NCBI GenBank assembly: GCA_902525355.1
Contig: CABZGO010000003.1
Span: 1-64,000 of the forward strand
Length of the DNA: 64,000 nucleotides
Direction of reading: 5' to 3'
DNA from: an uncultured Pelagibacteraceae bacterium
GTDB lineage: Bacteria > Pseudomonadota > Alphaproteobacteria > Pelagibacterales > Pelagibacteraceae
The translations under genes were made by a program, and so were the position numbers. Shown here in pieces: positions 47,715-56,569 of this stretch; the stretch's first letter is position 1; every line of letters begins with the position of its first letter. Under the pieces are notes generated by a model, which worked only from the letters and a program-made list of their open reading frames with translations, had not been told where the DNA came from and searched no databases.

Positions 47715-48509
47715 ATGCAACAAAATAAAAACATTAAATTAGTTTCAAATAAAAAAACAAGAGTTATCTTGCCAAATATTTTAACACTTGTTGGAGTATG
47801 TATTGGATTGACTTCAATTAAGTTTGCATTTGATGGAAAATTTGAATTATCTATAATAGCAGTTATAGTAGCTGCGATCATTGATGGATTAGATGGTAGA
47901 ATTGCAAGATTGATTAAAGGAACTTCTAAAGTTGGTAAGGAATTAGACTCACTTACCGATGTTATAAGTTTTGGTGTTGCACCAGCTTTTATTATGTATT
48001 TTTGGGCTTTATCTGAAACTGGAAGATTAGGTTGGTTAATTTCATTAATTTATGTTGTTTGCGTAGCACTTAGACTTGCTAGATTTAATGTTTCATCAAA
48101 TGAAGAGAGTTCTTGGAAAGATAATTTTTTTGAAGGTATACCTTCTCCTGCAGGAGGAGTTTTAGTTTTAATGCCGCTAATATTAAGTATTAGTGAATTT
48201 CAGTTTTTAAACTTAAATTATCAAATTATTGTGCCAATTCTGTTTATCATTGTCTCAATATTATTAATAAGTAAAATACCCACTTATTCTTTTAAAAGGA
48301 TTGCGGTGCCAAGAAGTACATCAATATTTTTGTTATTTGGAATAATTTTATATTTTGGTTTAATTCTTGTTTATACTTTTAATACCATCATTATTTCAGG
48401 TTTAATTTATTTGATAATGGTGCCAATAAGCTCAATGCATTATCTAATGATTAAAAAAAATGAGAAAGCCATCAGATATGACACTGATCATCATGAAGAT
48501 GTGTTATAA
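47715..48509 (+). CDS. pssA: CDP-diacylglycerol:serine phosphatidyltransferase PssA
   Basis: PssA makes phosphatidylserine, the substrate of the Psd encoded just upstream. The CDP-alcohol phosphatidyltransferase signature D-G-x2-A-R-x8-G-x3-D-x3-D is intact in IDGLDGRIARLIKG and KELDSLTDVISFG near residue 57. About seven membrane segments are visible, as in the type II subclass. I use the ATG at 47715 (264 residues), not TTG at 47697 inside psd. It ends directly before the next ATG. Confidence 0.95.
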   Translation: MQQNKNIKLVSNKKTRVILPNILTLVGVCIGLTSIKFAFDGKFELSIIAVIVAAIIDGLDGRIARLIKGTSKVGKELDSLTDVISFGVAPAFIMYFWALSETGRLGWLISLIYVVCVALRLARFNVSSNEESSWKDNFFEGIPSPAGGVLVLMPLILSISEFQFLNLNYQIIVPILFIIVSILLISKIPTYSFKRIAVPRSTSIFLLFGIILYFGLILVYTFNTIIISGLIYLIMVPISSMHYLMIKKNEKAIRYDTDHHEDVL

Positions 48510-49409
48510 ATGCAAGAAAATACAATAATCTCACTAGCAGATTCAAATTACTTCAATCTTCTTAATGAATTAATAGACTCAATTAGCAGATTTGAACAAA
48601 GTAAAATAGTTGATATTTGCATTATGGATGCAGGATTAACTGAAGAGCAAATTGAAATATTAGAAAAAAAAGTATTTCAAATCAAGAAGGCTGAGTGGGA
48701 TATAAAAGTTCCTAATTTCAAGGTAAAAGGAAAAGAGTGGTTGAAGAGTCAGGTATCAAGAGCATTCTTACCAAATTATTTTCCAGGATATAAAAAATAT
48801 TTATGGATAGATGCAGACGCATGGGTAAACTCTTGGTATGCAATCGATCTTTACTTTAAGGGCTGTGAGAATAAAAAATTAGCTATAGCAACTTCAGCAG
48901 ATAGATCTTATGGAAGAGTTTTAAGAGCAGATTGGGTATGGGGAGGTTTTGCAAAAATAAAATCACAAAATTACAAACACGCTAAATCATCTGGTTTTTC
49001 AGAAAAAATTTCAAGAGAAGTTGCACTTAAACCTCATTTAAATATTGGATTATTTTGCTTAGAAGAAAGTGCTCCTCATTGGAAAGTATGGCAGAAAAAT
49101 TTAAAAAAAGCTTTATCCTCAGGAAAAATTTGGGGTTCAGAACAAATAGCAATGAATATAACAATATATTCTGATAAGTTAGATGTAGAAATTTTACCAG
49201 CTTATTGTAATTGGACTCTTATTGAGGCGATTAAATTTGATAAAAAACAAAATACTTTTGTTGAGCCTTATTTACCAAACCATGAAATAGGAATTATTCA
49301 TTTAGCGGGAAAAAATAATGATAATATAAGAAATAATAAAAATTATATATCCAAAATTAAAACATTGGATGGAGATATAATTGAAAAATCTTTAAGATTT
49401 GAGAATTAG
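48510..49409 (+). CDS. GT-A fold glycosyltransferase-like protein (GT8-like)
   Basis: The 299-residue soluble protein starts with a Rossmann-like strand (NTIISLADSNYFNLLNELIDSI), has KSQVSRAFLPNYFPGYKKYLWIDADAWV with a DxD metal motif near residue 102, then LKPHLNIGLFCLEESAPHWKVWQ and a late IGIIHLAGKN with the histidine seen in GT8-like enzymes. Donor and acceptor are unknown. It starts on the base after the pssA stop and precedes rlmE, so co-expression with phospholipid genes hints at a glycolipid substrate, which is only inference. Confidence 0.62.
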   Translation: MQENTIISLADSNYFNLLNELIDSISRFEQSKIVDICIMDAGLTEEQIEILEKKVFQIKKAEWDIKVPNFKVKGKEWLKSQVSRAFLPNYFPGYKKYLWIDADAWVNSWYAIDLYFKGCENKKLAIATSADRSYGRVLRADWVWGGFAKIKSQNYKHAKSSGFSEKISREVALKPHLNIGLFCLEESAPHWKVWQKNLKKALSSGKIWGSEQIAMNITIYSDKLDVEILPAYCNWTLIEAIKFDKKQNTFVEPYLPNHEIGIIHLAGKNNDNIRNNKNYISKIKTLDGDIIEKSLRFEN

Positions 49410-50021
49410 TTGAAAAAGAATAAATTTTCAAAGAATTGGATCATTAAGCAAAAAAGAGATATTTACGTAAAGAAATCAAAATTAGAGGGTTACAGGTCTA
49501 GAGCTATATACAAATTGCAAGAAATAAACGATAAATTTAAAATAATCAGAAATAATATCTTGGTTGTAGATCTTGGTGCAGCCCCAGGTAGTTGGTCTCA
49601 GTATATATCAAGAAATTTCAATAACCCAAAAATAATTTCTATTGATCTTAAAGATATTGAACCAATTAAGAATTTAGTACATATAAAAGGAGATTTTAAT
49701 GAAGAGCATCATAAAAAAAATATTCAGAATTTTTTCGGTAAGAAAGTAGATCTGATTATGTCTGATATGGCTGTTAATACTACAGGTAATAAAAGTATAG
49801 ACTCACTAGTCACAGGTGAATTATGTATAGAAGCAATGAATTTTGCGGTTGAACTTTTAAATAAAAAAGGAAGTTTTGTTTCAAAACTTTTTATGGGATC
49901 ATCTTTTAACGAGATTGTCGCATTAGGCAAAAAATCATTCAAAGATGTAAATATTTTTAAGCCACCTTCAAGCAGGAAAGACTCTAAGGAAAATTTTATA
50001 ATTTGTAGAAATTTGAGATAG
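49410..50021 (+). CDS. rlmE: 23S rRNA 2'-O-ribose methyltransferase RlmE (FtsJ)
   Basis: RlmE methylates U2552 in the ribosomal A-loop. The 203-residue protein has YRSRAIYKLQEINDKF with the first catalytic Lys, the SAM loop VVDLGAAPGSWSQY near residue 52, SDMAVNTTG with the catalytic Asp near 114, FVSKLFMG with the second Lys near 154, and KENFIICRN with the final Glu, so the K-D-K-E tetrad is complete. No ATG is available near the start; TTG at 49410, adjoining the previous stop, is used. Confidence 0.93.
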   Translation: MKKNKFSKNWIIKQKRDIYVKKSKLEGYRSRAIYKLQEINDKFKIIRNNILVVDLGAAPGSWSQYISRNFNNPKIISIDLKDIEPIKNLVHIKGDFNEEHHKKNIQNFFGKKVDLIMSDMAVNTTGNKSIDSLVTGELCIEAMNFAVELLNKKGSFVSKLFMGSSFNEIVALGKKSFKDVNIFKPPSSRKDSKENFIICRNLR

Positions 50022-50060
50022 TTACCCTTTTATTTTTTCAAGAATCATTTATATAAGGAC

Positions 50061-51125
50061 ATGGATACTATTAAAGAGGCTTTAACATTTGATGATGTTA
50101 CTTTAGCTCCAAATTACTCAGAAATTCTGCCTAGTGAAGTAAACACTTCAGTCAATTTGACAGATCAATTAAAGTTAGAAATACCGCTTTTATCTTCTGC
50201 AATGGACACTGTCACAGAGTCATCAATGAGTATAGCAATGGCAAAGGCTGGAGGATTAGGAATAATTCATAGAAATTTAAATATTGAGGAGCAAATAAAA
50301 GAAATTAGAAAAGTAAAATCAAAAAATAAACTAGTTGGAGCAGCAGTTGGAGTAAGTGAAAAAGAATTAAAAAGAACTGAAAAAATATTAAAAGAGAATT
50401 TAGATATGATTATTATAGATACTGCACATGGTCATACCAAAAAAGTTGGAGATGCAATAAAAAAGATCAAAAAATTACGTCCAACAAAAACAGCAATTTG
50501 TGCTGGAAATATAGCTACTGAGGAAGGTGCAAAGTTTTTAGTTGGATTAGGTGTAGATATTATAAAAGTTGGGATTGGTCCAGGATCTATTTGTACAACA
50601 AGACTTGTAGCAGGAATTGGAGTTCCACAACTAAGTGCGATATTAAATGTTAAAAAGGGCATTGGAAAAAGAAAAACAAGATTAATTGCTGATGGAGGTA
50701 TTAAATTTTCTGGTGATATTGCAAAAGCGCTAGCGGCTGGTGCAGATGCAGTAATGATAGGTTCATTATTTGCAGGAACTGATGAAGCCCCTGGAAAAAC
50801 AATAAGAAAAAATGGCAAATTATATAAATATTTTAGGGGTATGGGATCCATAGGTGCAATGAATAAAGGATCAGCAGATAGATATTTTCAATCAAAACAA
50901 AAGAATACTTCAAAATATGTACCAGAAGGAGTAGAGGGATATATTAAATATAAGGGTAACGTTGATAAAATAATCTATAACTTAGTTGGAGGTTTGAAAT
51001 CTTCAATGGGCTATATGGGAGCTAAGAAAGTGATTGATTTAAGAAAAAAACCAAAGTTTGTAAAAATTACTAAAGCAGGTTTTTATGAAAGTATGGTACA
51101 TAATATAGATGTAATAAAAAAATAA
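50061..51125 (+). CDS. guaB: IMP dehydrogenase lacking CBS domains
   Basis: The enzyme oxidises IMP to XMP, the substrate of GuaA encoded downstream. It has ALTFDDVTLAPNYSEILPSEV, PLLSSAMDTVTESSM, GLGIIHRNL, then passes directly to a short linker and VGAAVGVSE, the catalytic GIGPGSICTTR with Cys near residue 178, MIGSLFAGTDEAPG, GMGSIGAM and the flap KYVPEGVEG. At 354 residues it lacks the roughly 120-residue CBS pair found between the early barrel strands. GMP reductase is an alternative, but the EGVEG flap and guaA nearby favour IMP dehydrogenase. Confidence 0.88.
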   Translation: MDTIKEALTFDDVTLAPNYSEILPSEVNTSVNLTDQLKLEIPLLSSAMDTVTESSMSIAMAKAGGLGIIHRNLNIEEQIKEIRKVKSKNKLVGAAVGVSEKELKRTEKILKENLDMIIIDTAHGHTKKVGDAIKKIKKLRPTKTAICAGNIATEEGAKFLVGLGVDIIKVGIGPGSICTTRLVAGIGVPQLSAILNVKKGIGKRKTRLIADGGIKFSGDIAKALAAGADAVMIGSLFAGTDEAPGKTIRKNGKLYKYFRGMGSIGAMNKGSADRYFQSKQKNTSKYVPEGVEGYIKYKGNVDKIIYNLVGGLKSSMGYMGAKKVIDLRKKPKFVKITKAGFYESMVHNIDVIKK

Positions 51126-51127
51126 TT

Positions 51128-51556
51128 ATGAGACAACTAATTTTAATATTGATATTTTTTTCATTAAGTATTTTTGCTAAAGCAAATGAAAACAATTTTT
51201 TTAATGAAGCAAAAGACTTGTTTGATAAGAAAAAATATGAAGACTCAAAATTTTTATTTCATAGAAATATTGTTTACAACCCAAAAGACTCAGAATCTTA
51301 CCTCTATTTAGCTAAAATATTTAAAATTGAAGATGACAAAAGACAAGAAGAAAAAAATATAAGAACTACTTTACTTTTAGATCCTAAGAACGAAGAAGCA
51401 ATGTACCTGTTAATTGATATGGAATTAGAAAGATCAAACTTTTCGAAAGCAAATGAATTAAGTGAAGATTTTAAGAAAATTTGTGTAGATATGTGTGAAA
51501 AAATTGCTTCAATAGAAAATCGGTTAAAGGATTTTGAGATAAAAGATGCGTCTTGA
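51128..51556 (+). CDS. Exported TPR-repeat protein
   Basis: The 142-residue protein begins with a signal peptide ending near FAKANEN and then shows two to three TPR-type helical repeats: [38 protein letters not shown] and [21 protein letters not shown]. It is probably periplasmic. It sits between guaB and guaA and overlaps the guaA start by 11 bases, yet nothing links it to purine synthesis. No specific family is recognised. Confidence 0.6.
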   Translation: MRQLILILIFFSLSIFAKANENNFFNEAKDLFDKKKYEDSKFLFHRNIVYNPKDSESYLYLAKIFKIEDDKRQEEKNIRTTLLLDPKNEEAMYLLIDMELERSNFSKANELSEDFKKICVDMCEKIASIENRLKDFEIKDAS

Positions 51557-53108
51557 GGACACTCTCAATAAGATACTTATTGTAGACTTTGGTTCTCAAT
51601 TTACACAATTAATAGCAAGAAAAATAAGAGAACTGGGTGTTTATTGTGAAATTATAAGTCACAAAAAAATAAAAAAGTTCCAAAATTTTGAAAAAAATAT
51701 CAAAGGCATTGTTTTATCTGGCGGCCCACTGAATGTCTATGAAAGCAAAAAAGTAAAGTTTAATAGTAAAATTCTTAAATTAGGGACACCTGTACTAGGT
51801 ATTTGTTTTGGACATCAAATTATTTCAAAAACAATGGGCGGAAGTGTAAAAAATTCAAAATATAGAGAATTTGGACTAGCAGAGGTAAAAGAAATTAAAA
51901 AAAGTAAGTTAACAAAAAATTTTTTTTCTAAAGGAAAAAATAATGTATGGATGAGTCATGCTGATCAAGTAACAAAATTACCAAAAAACTTCAAAATAAT
52001 TGCGCAAAGTAAAAATTCTAAGATGTGTGTAATTGAAAATGTAGAAAAAAAAATGTTTGGTATTCAATTTCACCCAGAGGTAAGTCATACAATTAAAGGA
52101 AAATTATTACTAAAAAATTTTTTATTTTCTATTTGTAAATTAAATAAAAATTGGTCAGCAAAAGATCAGAAAACAAAGTTAATAAATGAAGTAAGAAAAA
52201 GCGTAGGAAATTCCAAGGTTATTTGTGCTTTATCTGGTGGTGTAGATAGTAGTGTAGTCGCTAAATTACTATCAAATGCAATAGGAAAAAAATTAACATG
52301 CATCTTTGTTAATACTGGTCTACTTAGAAAAAACGAGGAAAAGCAAGTTGTAAACACATTCAAAAAGAAATTTAAAATTAATCTAATTTACGTGAATGCT
52401 GAAAATTTATTTTTATCAAAATTAAAAAATATATCAGATCCAGAAAAAAAAAGAAAAATAATAGGAAATCTTTTTATTAAAATATTTGAAAAATATGCAA
52501 ATAAAATTAAAAATGTAAAATTTTTAGCTCAAGGAACTTTGTACCCCGACTTAATTGAAAGCAAATCTGTGACTGGAAGTCAAACGTCAAAAATTAAATC
52601 ACATCATAATGTAGGTGGTTTGCCAAAAAGAATGAAACTTAAATTAGTTGAACCGCTGAAATACCTTTTTAAAGATGAGGTTAGAAAGTTAGGATCAGAA
52701 CTAGGATTAAGTAATGAAATAATTTCTAGGCACCCATTTCCTGGACCAGGTCTGGCAATAAGAATGCCTGGTGTAATAACTAAAGAAAAAATTAACATTT
52801 TAAAGGAGGCTGATAATTATTTTATTAACTCTTTAAAAGAAAATAACCTATATAACAAGATTTGGCAGGCTTATGCTGCATTACTACCTGTAAAAACAGT
52901 CGGTGTAATGGGAGATAATAGAACTTATGAGTTTCTTTGTCTTTTAAGGGCAATTACTTCAGAAGATGGAATGACAGCTGATTTCTTTCAATTTAATAAA
53001 TCTTTCATGCAAACAGTATCTAATCAAATCGTAAATAATATAAGAGGTATTAATAGAGTAGTTTATGATATTACTTCTAAGCCACCGAGTACTATTGAAT
53101 TGGAATAA
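51546..53108 (+). CDS. guaA: GMP synthase (glutamine-hydrolysing)
   Basis: GuaA aminates XMP to GMP. The 520-residue protein has a class I glutamine amidotransferase domain ([16 protein letters not shown], nucleophile Cys in LGICFGHQ near residue 90, QFHPEVSHT near 180), a PP-loop ATP pyrophosphatase domain beginning [12 protein letters not shown] near 228, and a C-terminal dimerisation domain with [11 protein letters not shown] near 398 and the end motif [10 protein letters not shown]. It follows guaB, so the two GMP-specific steps are in one operon. Confidence 0.97.
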   Translation: MRLEDTLNKILIVDFGSQFTQLIARKIRELGVYCEIISHKKIKKFQNFEKNIKGIVLSGGPLNVYESKKVKFNSKILKLGTPVLGICFGHQIISKTMGGSVKNSKYREFGLAEVKEIKKSKLTKNFFSKGKNNVWMSHADQVTKLPKNFKIIAQSKNSKMCVIENVEKKMFGIQFHPEVSHTIKGKLLLKNFLFSICKLNKNWSAKDQKTKLINEVRKSVGNSKVICALSGGVDSSVVAKLLSNAIGKKLTCIFVNTGLLRKNEEKQVVNTFKKKFKINLIYVNAENLFLSKLKNISDPEKKRKIIGNLFIKIFEKYANKIKNVKFLAQGTLYPDLIESKSVTGSQTSKIKSHHNVGGLPKRMKLKLVEPLKYLFKDEVRKLGSELGLSNEIISRHPFPGPGLAIRMPGVITKEKINILKEADNYFINSLKENNLYNKIWQAYAALLPVKTVGVMGDNRTYEFLCLLRAITSEDGMTADFFQFNKSFMQTVSNQIVNNIRGINRVVYDITSKPPSTIELE

Positions 53109-53122
53109 TAAGGCTGTATAAA
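53095..53122 (+). promoter_or_regulatory. Promoter for gloA, leaderless
   Basis: TTGAAT at 53095-53100 and TATAAA at 53117-53122 are 16 bases apart, and the -10 box ends seven bases before the gloA ATG. The geometry is identical to that of the DUF1800 promoter, so the transcript would start at or beside the start codon. It overlaps the guaA stop. Confidence 0.45.
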
Positions 53123-53129
53123 TAAATTT

Positions 53130-53549
53130 ATGAAATATTTACATACAATGATAAGAGTTTCAAATATTAAAGATTCATTAAGGTTTTTTTGTGATGGATT
53201 AGGTCTAAAAGAAACAAGAAGAAAAGAAAGTGAGAAGGGAAGATACACATTAGTATTTTTGGCCGCCCCAAATGATAAAGGTGCTGAAATAGAATTGACT
53301 TATAATTGGGATGGAGACAGTTTAGGTGATGGATCAAGAAATTTTGGACACTTAGCTTATAGAGTTGATAACATATATGAGACTTGTCAGAGATTAAAGG
53401 ATATGGGATATACAATAAATAGACCACCACGAGATGGTCACATGGCATTTGTTAGATCTCCAGACAAAATATCAGTTGAAATTTTACAAGATGGTTATTT
53501 AGAACCTTTAGAGCCATGGAAATCAATGGAAAATACAGGTATTTGGTAA
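53130..53549 (+). CDS. gloA: Lactoylglutathione lyase (glyoxalase I)
   Basis: GloA isomerises the methylglyoxal-glutathione hemithioacetal. The 139-residue protein has two beta-alpha-beta-beta-beta modules with metal ligands in LHTMIRV (His 5), IELTYNWD (Glu near 55), FGHLAYRV (His near 73) and ISVEILQDG (Glu near 120). The final residues PLEPWKSMENTGIW are a conserved type of tail. The glutathione-linked GST and GFA genes elsewhere in the window fit an active glutathione metabolism. Confidence 0.92.
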   Translation: MKYLHTMIRVSNIKDSLRFFCDGLGLKETRRKESEKGRYTLVFLAAPNDKGAEIELTYNWDGDSLGDGSRNFGHLAYRVDNIYETCQRLKDMGYTINRPPRDGHMAFVRSPDKISVEILQDGYLEPLEPWKSMENTGIW

Positions 53550-53559
53550 GCAGGTATAT

Positions 53560-54339
53560 ATGCTTACAAAAATAAGTAGGCTTGTTCTTAAAAAAAAACA
53601 TAAATTAAAAATTGTTTGTTTAACTGCTTATTCAAAAAATATAGCAGAAGTAATTGATAATTACGCAGATTTAATACTTGTTGGCGACTCTTTAGGGTCA
53701 GTTTTATATAACTTTAAAACTACAAGAAAAGTCAATCTTTCAATGATGATTGAACATTCAAAGAGCGTAAGACAGGGAGTTAAAAAAAGTTTAATGATCG
53801 TAGATATGCCTTTCAATACATACAAAAATAAATCGCAAGCACTTAAAAATTCTAGAAAAGTAATGAAAGAAACAAAATGTGATGGAGTAAAATTAGAGGG
53901 AGGAAGAAATATTAATGAAATTGTTAAATACTTACACAAACATAAAATACCTGTGATGGGACACATAGGTATCACACCACAATCAGTAAGAGGAAAGTTC
54001 AGATACAAAGGTAAATCAGATATTGAAAAAAAAAATTTATTAAAAGACTCAAAATCTTTAGAAGACGCAGGTGTATTTGCAATTGTTTTGGAATGTGTTG
54101 AAAGAATAACTTCTAAGGAAATTACAGAGTCAATTAAAATTCCCACAATAGGAATTGGTTCATCAAATTTTTGTGATGGTCAGATTTTAGTTACAGATGA
54201 TTTATTGGGACTAACAGATACTAAAATAAAATTTGTAAAAAAATATGCTGATTTGAAAAGTAATATGAGGAAAGCAGTTAAAAAATTTAAGTTAGATGTT
54301 AAGAAGGGATCATATCCATCAATTAAATATTCTTATTAA
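53560..54339 (+). CDS. panB: Ketopantoate hydroxymethyltransferase
   Basis: PanB transfers a C1 unit from methylene-tetrahydrofolate to 2-oxoisovalerate, starting pantothenate synthesis. The 259-residue protein shows VCLTAYSKNIAEVIDNYADLILVGDSLGSV with the Mg-binding Asp, the VDMPFNTY segment with the second Asp, VKLEGG with the metal-binding Glu near residue 111, MGHIGITPQSVR and IPTIGIGSSNFCDGQILV. The length and motif order are normal. Its last four bases TTAA are also the stop of the convergent TerC gene. Confidence 0.94.
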   Translation: MLTKISRLVLKKKHKLKIVCLTAYSKNIAEVIDNYADLILVGDSLGSVLYNFKTTRKVNLSMMIEHSKSVRQGVKKSLMIVDMPFNTYKNKSQALKNSRKVMKETKCDGVKLEGGRNINEIVKYLHKHKIPVMGHIGITPQSVRGKFRYKGKSDIEKKNLLKDSKSLEDAGVFAIVLECVERITSKEITESIKIPTIGIGSSNFCDGQILVTDDLLGLTDTKIKFVKKYADLKSNMRKAVKKFKLDVKKGSYPSIKYSY

Positions 54340-54950
54340 AAATATTTTTTAAACTGTTCGTTAATTTTTAAAACTTCTAAGTCTACAAGTCCTCCTATAA
54401 TAAGTTGTATTGCGAGTATAAGAATAAATGCCATTCCAACATAGACGACCCATAAATGTTTCTGGACATAATTAGCTAAATAAGTAGCCATTGCACCAGT
54501 AAGCACAACAGATAAAATCAAACCAAAAATCATAAATCCAAAGTTCCCTTTAGAAGCCCCAACAACACCAATAACATTATCGAAACTAATTGTAATATCT
54601 GCAAAAAGCACTTTATACATACCCTTAGAAAATGATGGTTCTAAAGATTTTTTTGTAGGTGATTTAGTTTGCTTTTGAACTTGTAAAAGGTCTTTTCTTA
54701 AATCGTTAACTATCCAAATCAGCAGCAAACCTCCTAGAATTTTTATAAAATAAAATTTAAATAAATATGTTGCAAATACTGCAAATAAAACTTTAAAGAC
54801 TAAAGCTCCAACTACTCCCCAAAATATAATTTTTTTTCTATTTTTAGGGACAAAATTAGATGCGATAAGACCAATTATTATGGCATTATCAGCAGTCAAA
54901 ATTATATTTATAAATATAATTTGAAGTAAAATAAGGGCTTCTTCAATCAA
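54336..54950 (-). CDS. TerC-family membrane protein, YjbE-like
   Basis: The 204-residue protein has about seven membrane segments and the two TerC signatures ILTADNAIIIGLIA near residue 18 and ADITISFDNVIGVVGA near 116, whose Asp-Asn pairs are the likely metal sites. TerC/YjbE proteins are implicated in manganese export and metallation of exported proteins; tellurium resistance is a historical label. Only TTG at 54950 is available as start. It diverges from the TRAP transporter operon. Confidence 0.85.
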   Translation of the reverse strand: MIEEALILLQIIFINIILTADNAIIIGLIASNFVPKNRKKIIFWGVVGALVFKVLFAVFATYLFKFYFIKILGGLLLIWIVNDLRKDLLQVQKQTKSPTKKSLEPSFSKGMYKVLFADITISFDNVIGVVGASKGNFGFMIFGLILSVVLTGAMATYLANYVQKHLWVVYVGMAFILILAIQLIIGGLVDLEVLKINEQFKKYF

Positions 54951-55063
54951 GATGACTGTATAATAGTAGTATTTTCTTATTTTTCAATAAAACATAGAAA
55001 ATTTTTTATTGATTTAGCAGATAATACATAATCAGATGTATCTTTTAAAAATTAGGAGGTTAA

Positions 55064-56035
55064 ATGAAAATTTTAAAAACTTTATTTTCAGTATTGTTTT
55101 CAGTTTTGTTAATTGCAAATGTAAATGCTGCTGAGAAGTGGGATATGGCCTTAGCTTATGGTGCGAGTAACTTTCACTCAGCAAATGCTGCAGAATTTGC
55201 TAAAAATGTTTCAGAAAAAAGTGGTGGAAAGCTAACAATAGTTACACATCCTGGAGGATCTTTGTTTAAGGGTGGAGAAATCTTCAGAGCCGTAAGAACT
55301 GGTCAAGCTCAAATGGGTGAGAGATTTATGTCAGCACTAGGAAAAGTTGATCCTATTCTTGAGATTGATTCACAACCATTCTTAGCAACATCTTATGACG
55401 ATGCAATGAAACTTTATCAAGCTTCAAAGCCATCTATTATTGAAAGTTTGGATCAAAAAGGATTAGTATTTTTATACGCTGTTCCATGGCCTGCACAAGG
55501 TTTATACAGTAAAAATGAGATTAACAGTGTTGCAGACTTAAATGGACTAAAATTTAGAGCTTATAATTCTGCAACAATCAGGATTGCTGAACTTACTGGT
55601 ATGGCTCCAACAAAAATTGAAGCTGCAGAAATAAGTCAAGCATTTTCTACTGGAGCAGTTGAGAGTATGATTACTTCGCCAACTACCGGAAAAAATAGTA
55701 AAATTTGGGAGAACGGAGTTAAATATTTCTATGATATAGCTGCTTGGTTCCCGAAAAATATGGTAGTTGCTCATAGAGGATCCTGGAACAAACTAGATGC
55801 AGATACTCAAAATCTAATAATGAAAGAAGCAATTGCTGCTGAAGAAAAAGGTTGGATGCTCTCTAGAGTTGGAAATATTGAGGATAAAAAAGCTTTAGCT
55901 GCTGCAGGAATGACAGTAGGCAAAGTAAATGCTGAGTTAGAAAAACATTTCCAAAAAGTTGGAAAAAAAATGGCAAAGGAATGGAAGAAAAAGGCTGGCA
56001 AAACAGGAGCTAGCGTGCTTGCTGCTTACAAATAA
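55064..56035 (+). CDS. dctP: TRAP transporter substrate-binding protein DctP
   Basis: This is the periplasmic component of a tripartite ATP-independent transporter. The 323-residue precursor has a signal peptide ending near NVNAAEKWD. DctP motifs follow: ANAAEFAKNVSEKSGGKLTI, GGEIFRAVRTGQAQMGE, the conserved LNGLKFRAYNSATIRIAELTGM with the carboxylate-binding Arg near residue 168, and AAWFPKNMVVAHRGSW. AGGAGG at 55054-55059 is a strong ribosome site, and a strong terminator follows, both fitting high expression. The substrate is likely an organic acid but is not identifiable. Confidence 0.93.
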   Translation: MKILKTLFSVLFSVLLIANVNAAEKWDMALAYGASNFHSANAAEFAKNVSEKSGGKLTIVTHPGGSLFKGGEIFRAVRTGQAQMGERFMSALGKVDPILEIDSQPFLATSYDDAMKLYQASKPSIIESLDQKGLVFLYAVPWPAQGLYSKNEINSVADLNGLKFRAYNSATIRIAELTGMAPTKIEAAEISQAFSTGAVESMITSPTTGKNSKIWENGVKYFYDIAAWFPKNMVVAHRGSWNKLDADTQNLIMKEAIAAEEKGWMLSRVGNIEDKKALAAAGMTVGKVNAELEKHFQKVGKKMAKEWKKKAGKTGASVLAAYK

Positions 56036-56048
56036 AATAATTATAATC

Positions 56049-56080
56049 AAAAAGGCCGTTTAAAAAAAAACGGCCTTTTT
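56049..56080 (+). terminator. Intrinsic terminator between dctP and dctQ
   Basis: AAAAAGGCCGTTT pairs perfectly with AAACGGCCTTTTT around a six-A loop. The last T is the base before the dctQ ATG. It would give more binding protein than membrane subunits, and on read-through RNA the hairpin would cover the region where dctQ ribosomes must bind. Confidence 0.92.
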
Positions 56081-56569
56081 ATGTTACAAAAAATTAATAA
56101 ATCTTTAAATAACCTTTATAATTTCTCAGGATATATCGCTGCGTTTTTTTTAATATTGATAGCAATTTTTATTTTAACTGGAATTGCCTCAAGAATGTTT
56201 GGTTTTTACATAAGAGGTCTTGCTGAGTATTCTGGTTACTGTATGGCGGCTTCCTCATTTTTTGCACTTTCATACACTTTTGTAAATGGAGGCCATATTA
56301 GGATCACATTATTTTTAGAAAAAGCCACCGATCTAAGAAAAAAGTTTCTAGAAATTTGGAGTTTAATCATTGCATCTATATTTTCAGGATATATGGCATT
56401 TTATTTTCTTAAAATGTTAAAGATATCTTATGAGTTTCAAGAAAGAAGTGAAGGTGCCGATGAAATTTTAATTTGGATACCTCAATCAAGTGTAGCAATT
56501 GGTTCTATGTTATTTTTTATATGTGTGTTTCATCAATTAATTTTAAGAATAGTTAATAAGAATGATTGA
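56081..56569 (+). CDS. dctQ: TRAP transporter small membrane subunit DctQ
   Basis: DctQ is the four-helix membrane subunit that joins the large subunit DctM. The 162-residue protein has hydrophobic segments at about residues 14-35, 50-70, 92-112 and 133-153, with the conserved EYSGYCMAASSFFALSYTFVNGGHIRI motif in two pieces near residue 44. The ATG directly follows a terminator hairpin and has no Shine-Dalgarno sequence. It overlaps dctM by eight bases. Confidence 0.92.
   Translation: MLQKINKSLNNLYNFSGYIAAFFLILIAIFILTGIASRMFGFYIRGLAEYSGYCMAASSFFALSYTFVNGGHIRITLFLEKATDLRKKFLEIWSLIIASIFSGYMAFYFLKMLKISYEFQERSEGADEILIWIPQSSVAIGSMLFFICVFHQLILRIVNKND

Noticed and set aside
50432..50851. 139-residue open frame on the minus strand inside guaB
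   Set aside because: It is a shadow of the conserved IMP dehydrogenase barrel and lacks an independent ribosome site.
53661..54146. 161-residue open frame on the minus strand inside panB
   Set aside because: It is fully antisense to a clearly recognised gene, has no family pattern and reflects codon bias of panB.
54959..54964. TATAAT as the dctP promoter
   Set aside because: No -35 box lies at a proper distance; AT-rich DNA gives such hexamers by chance.
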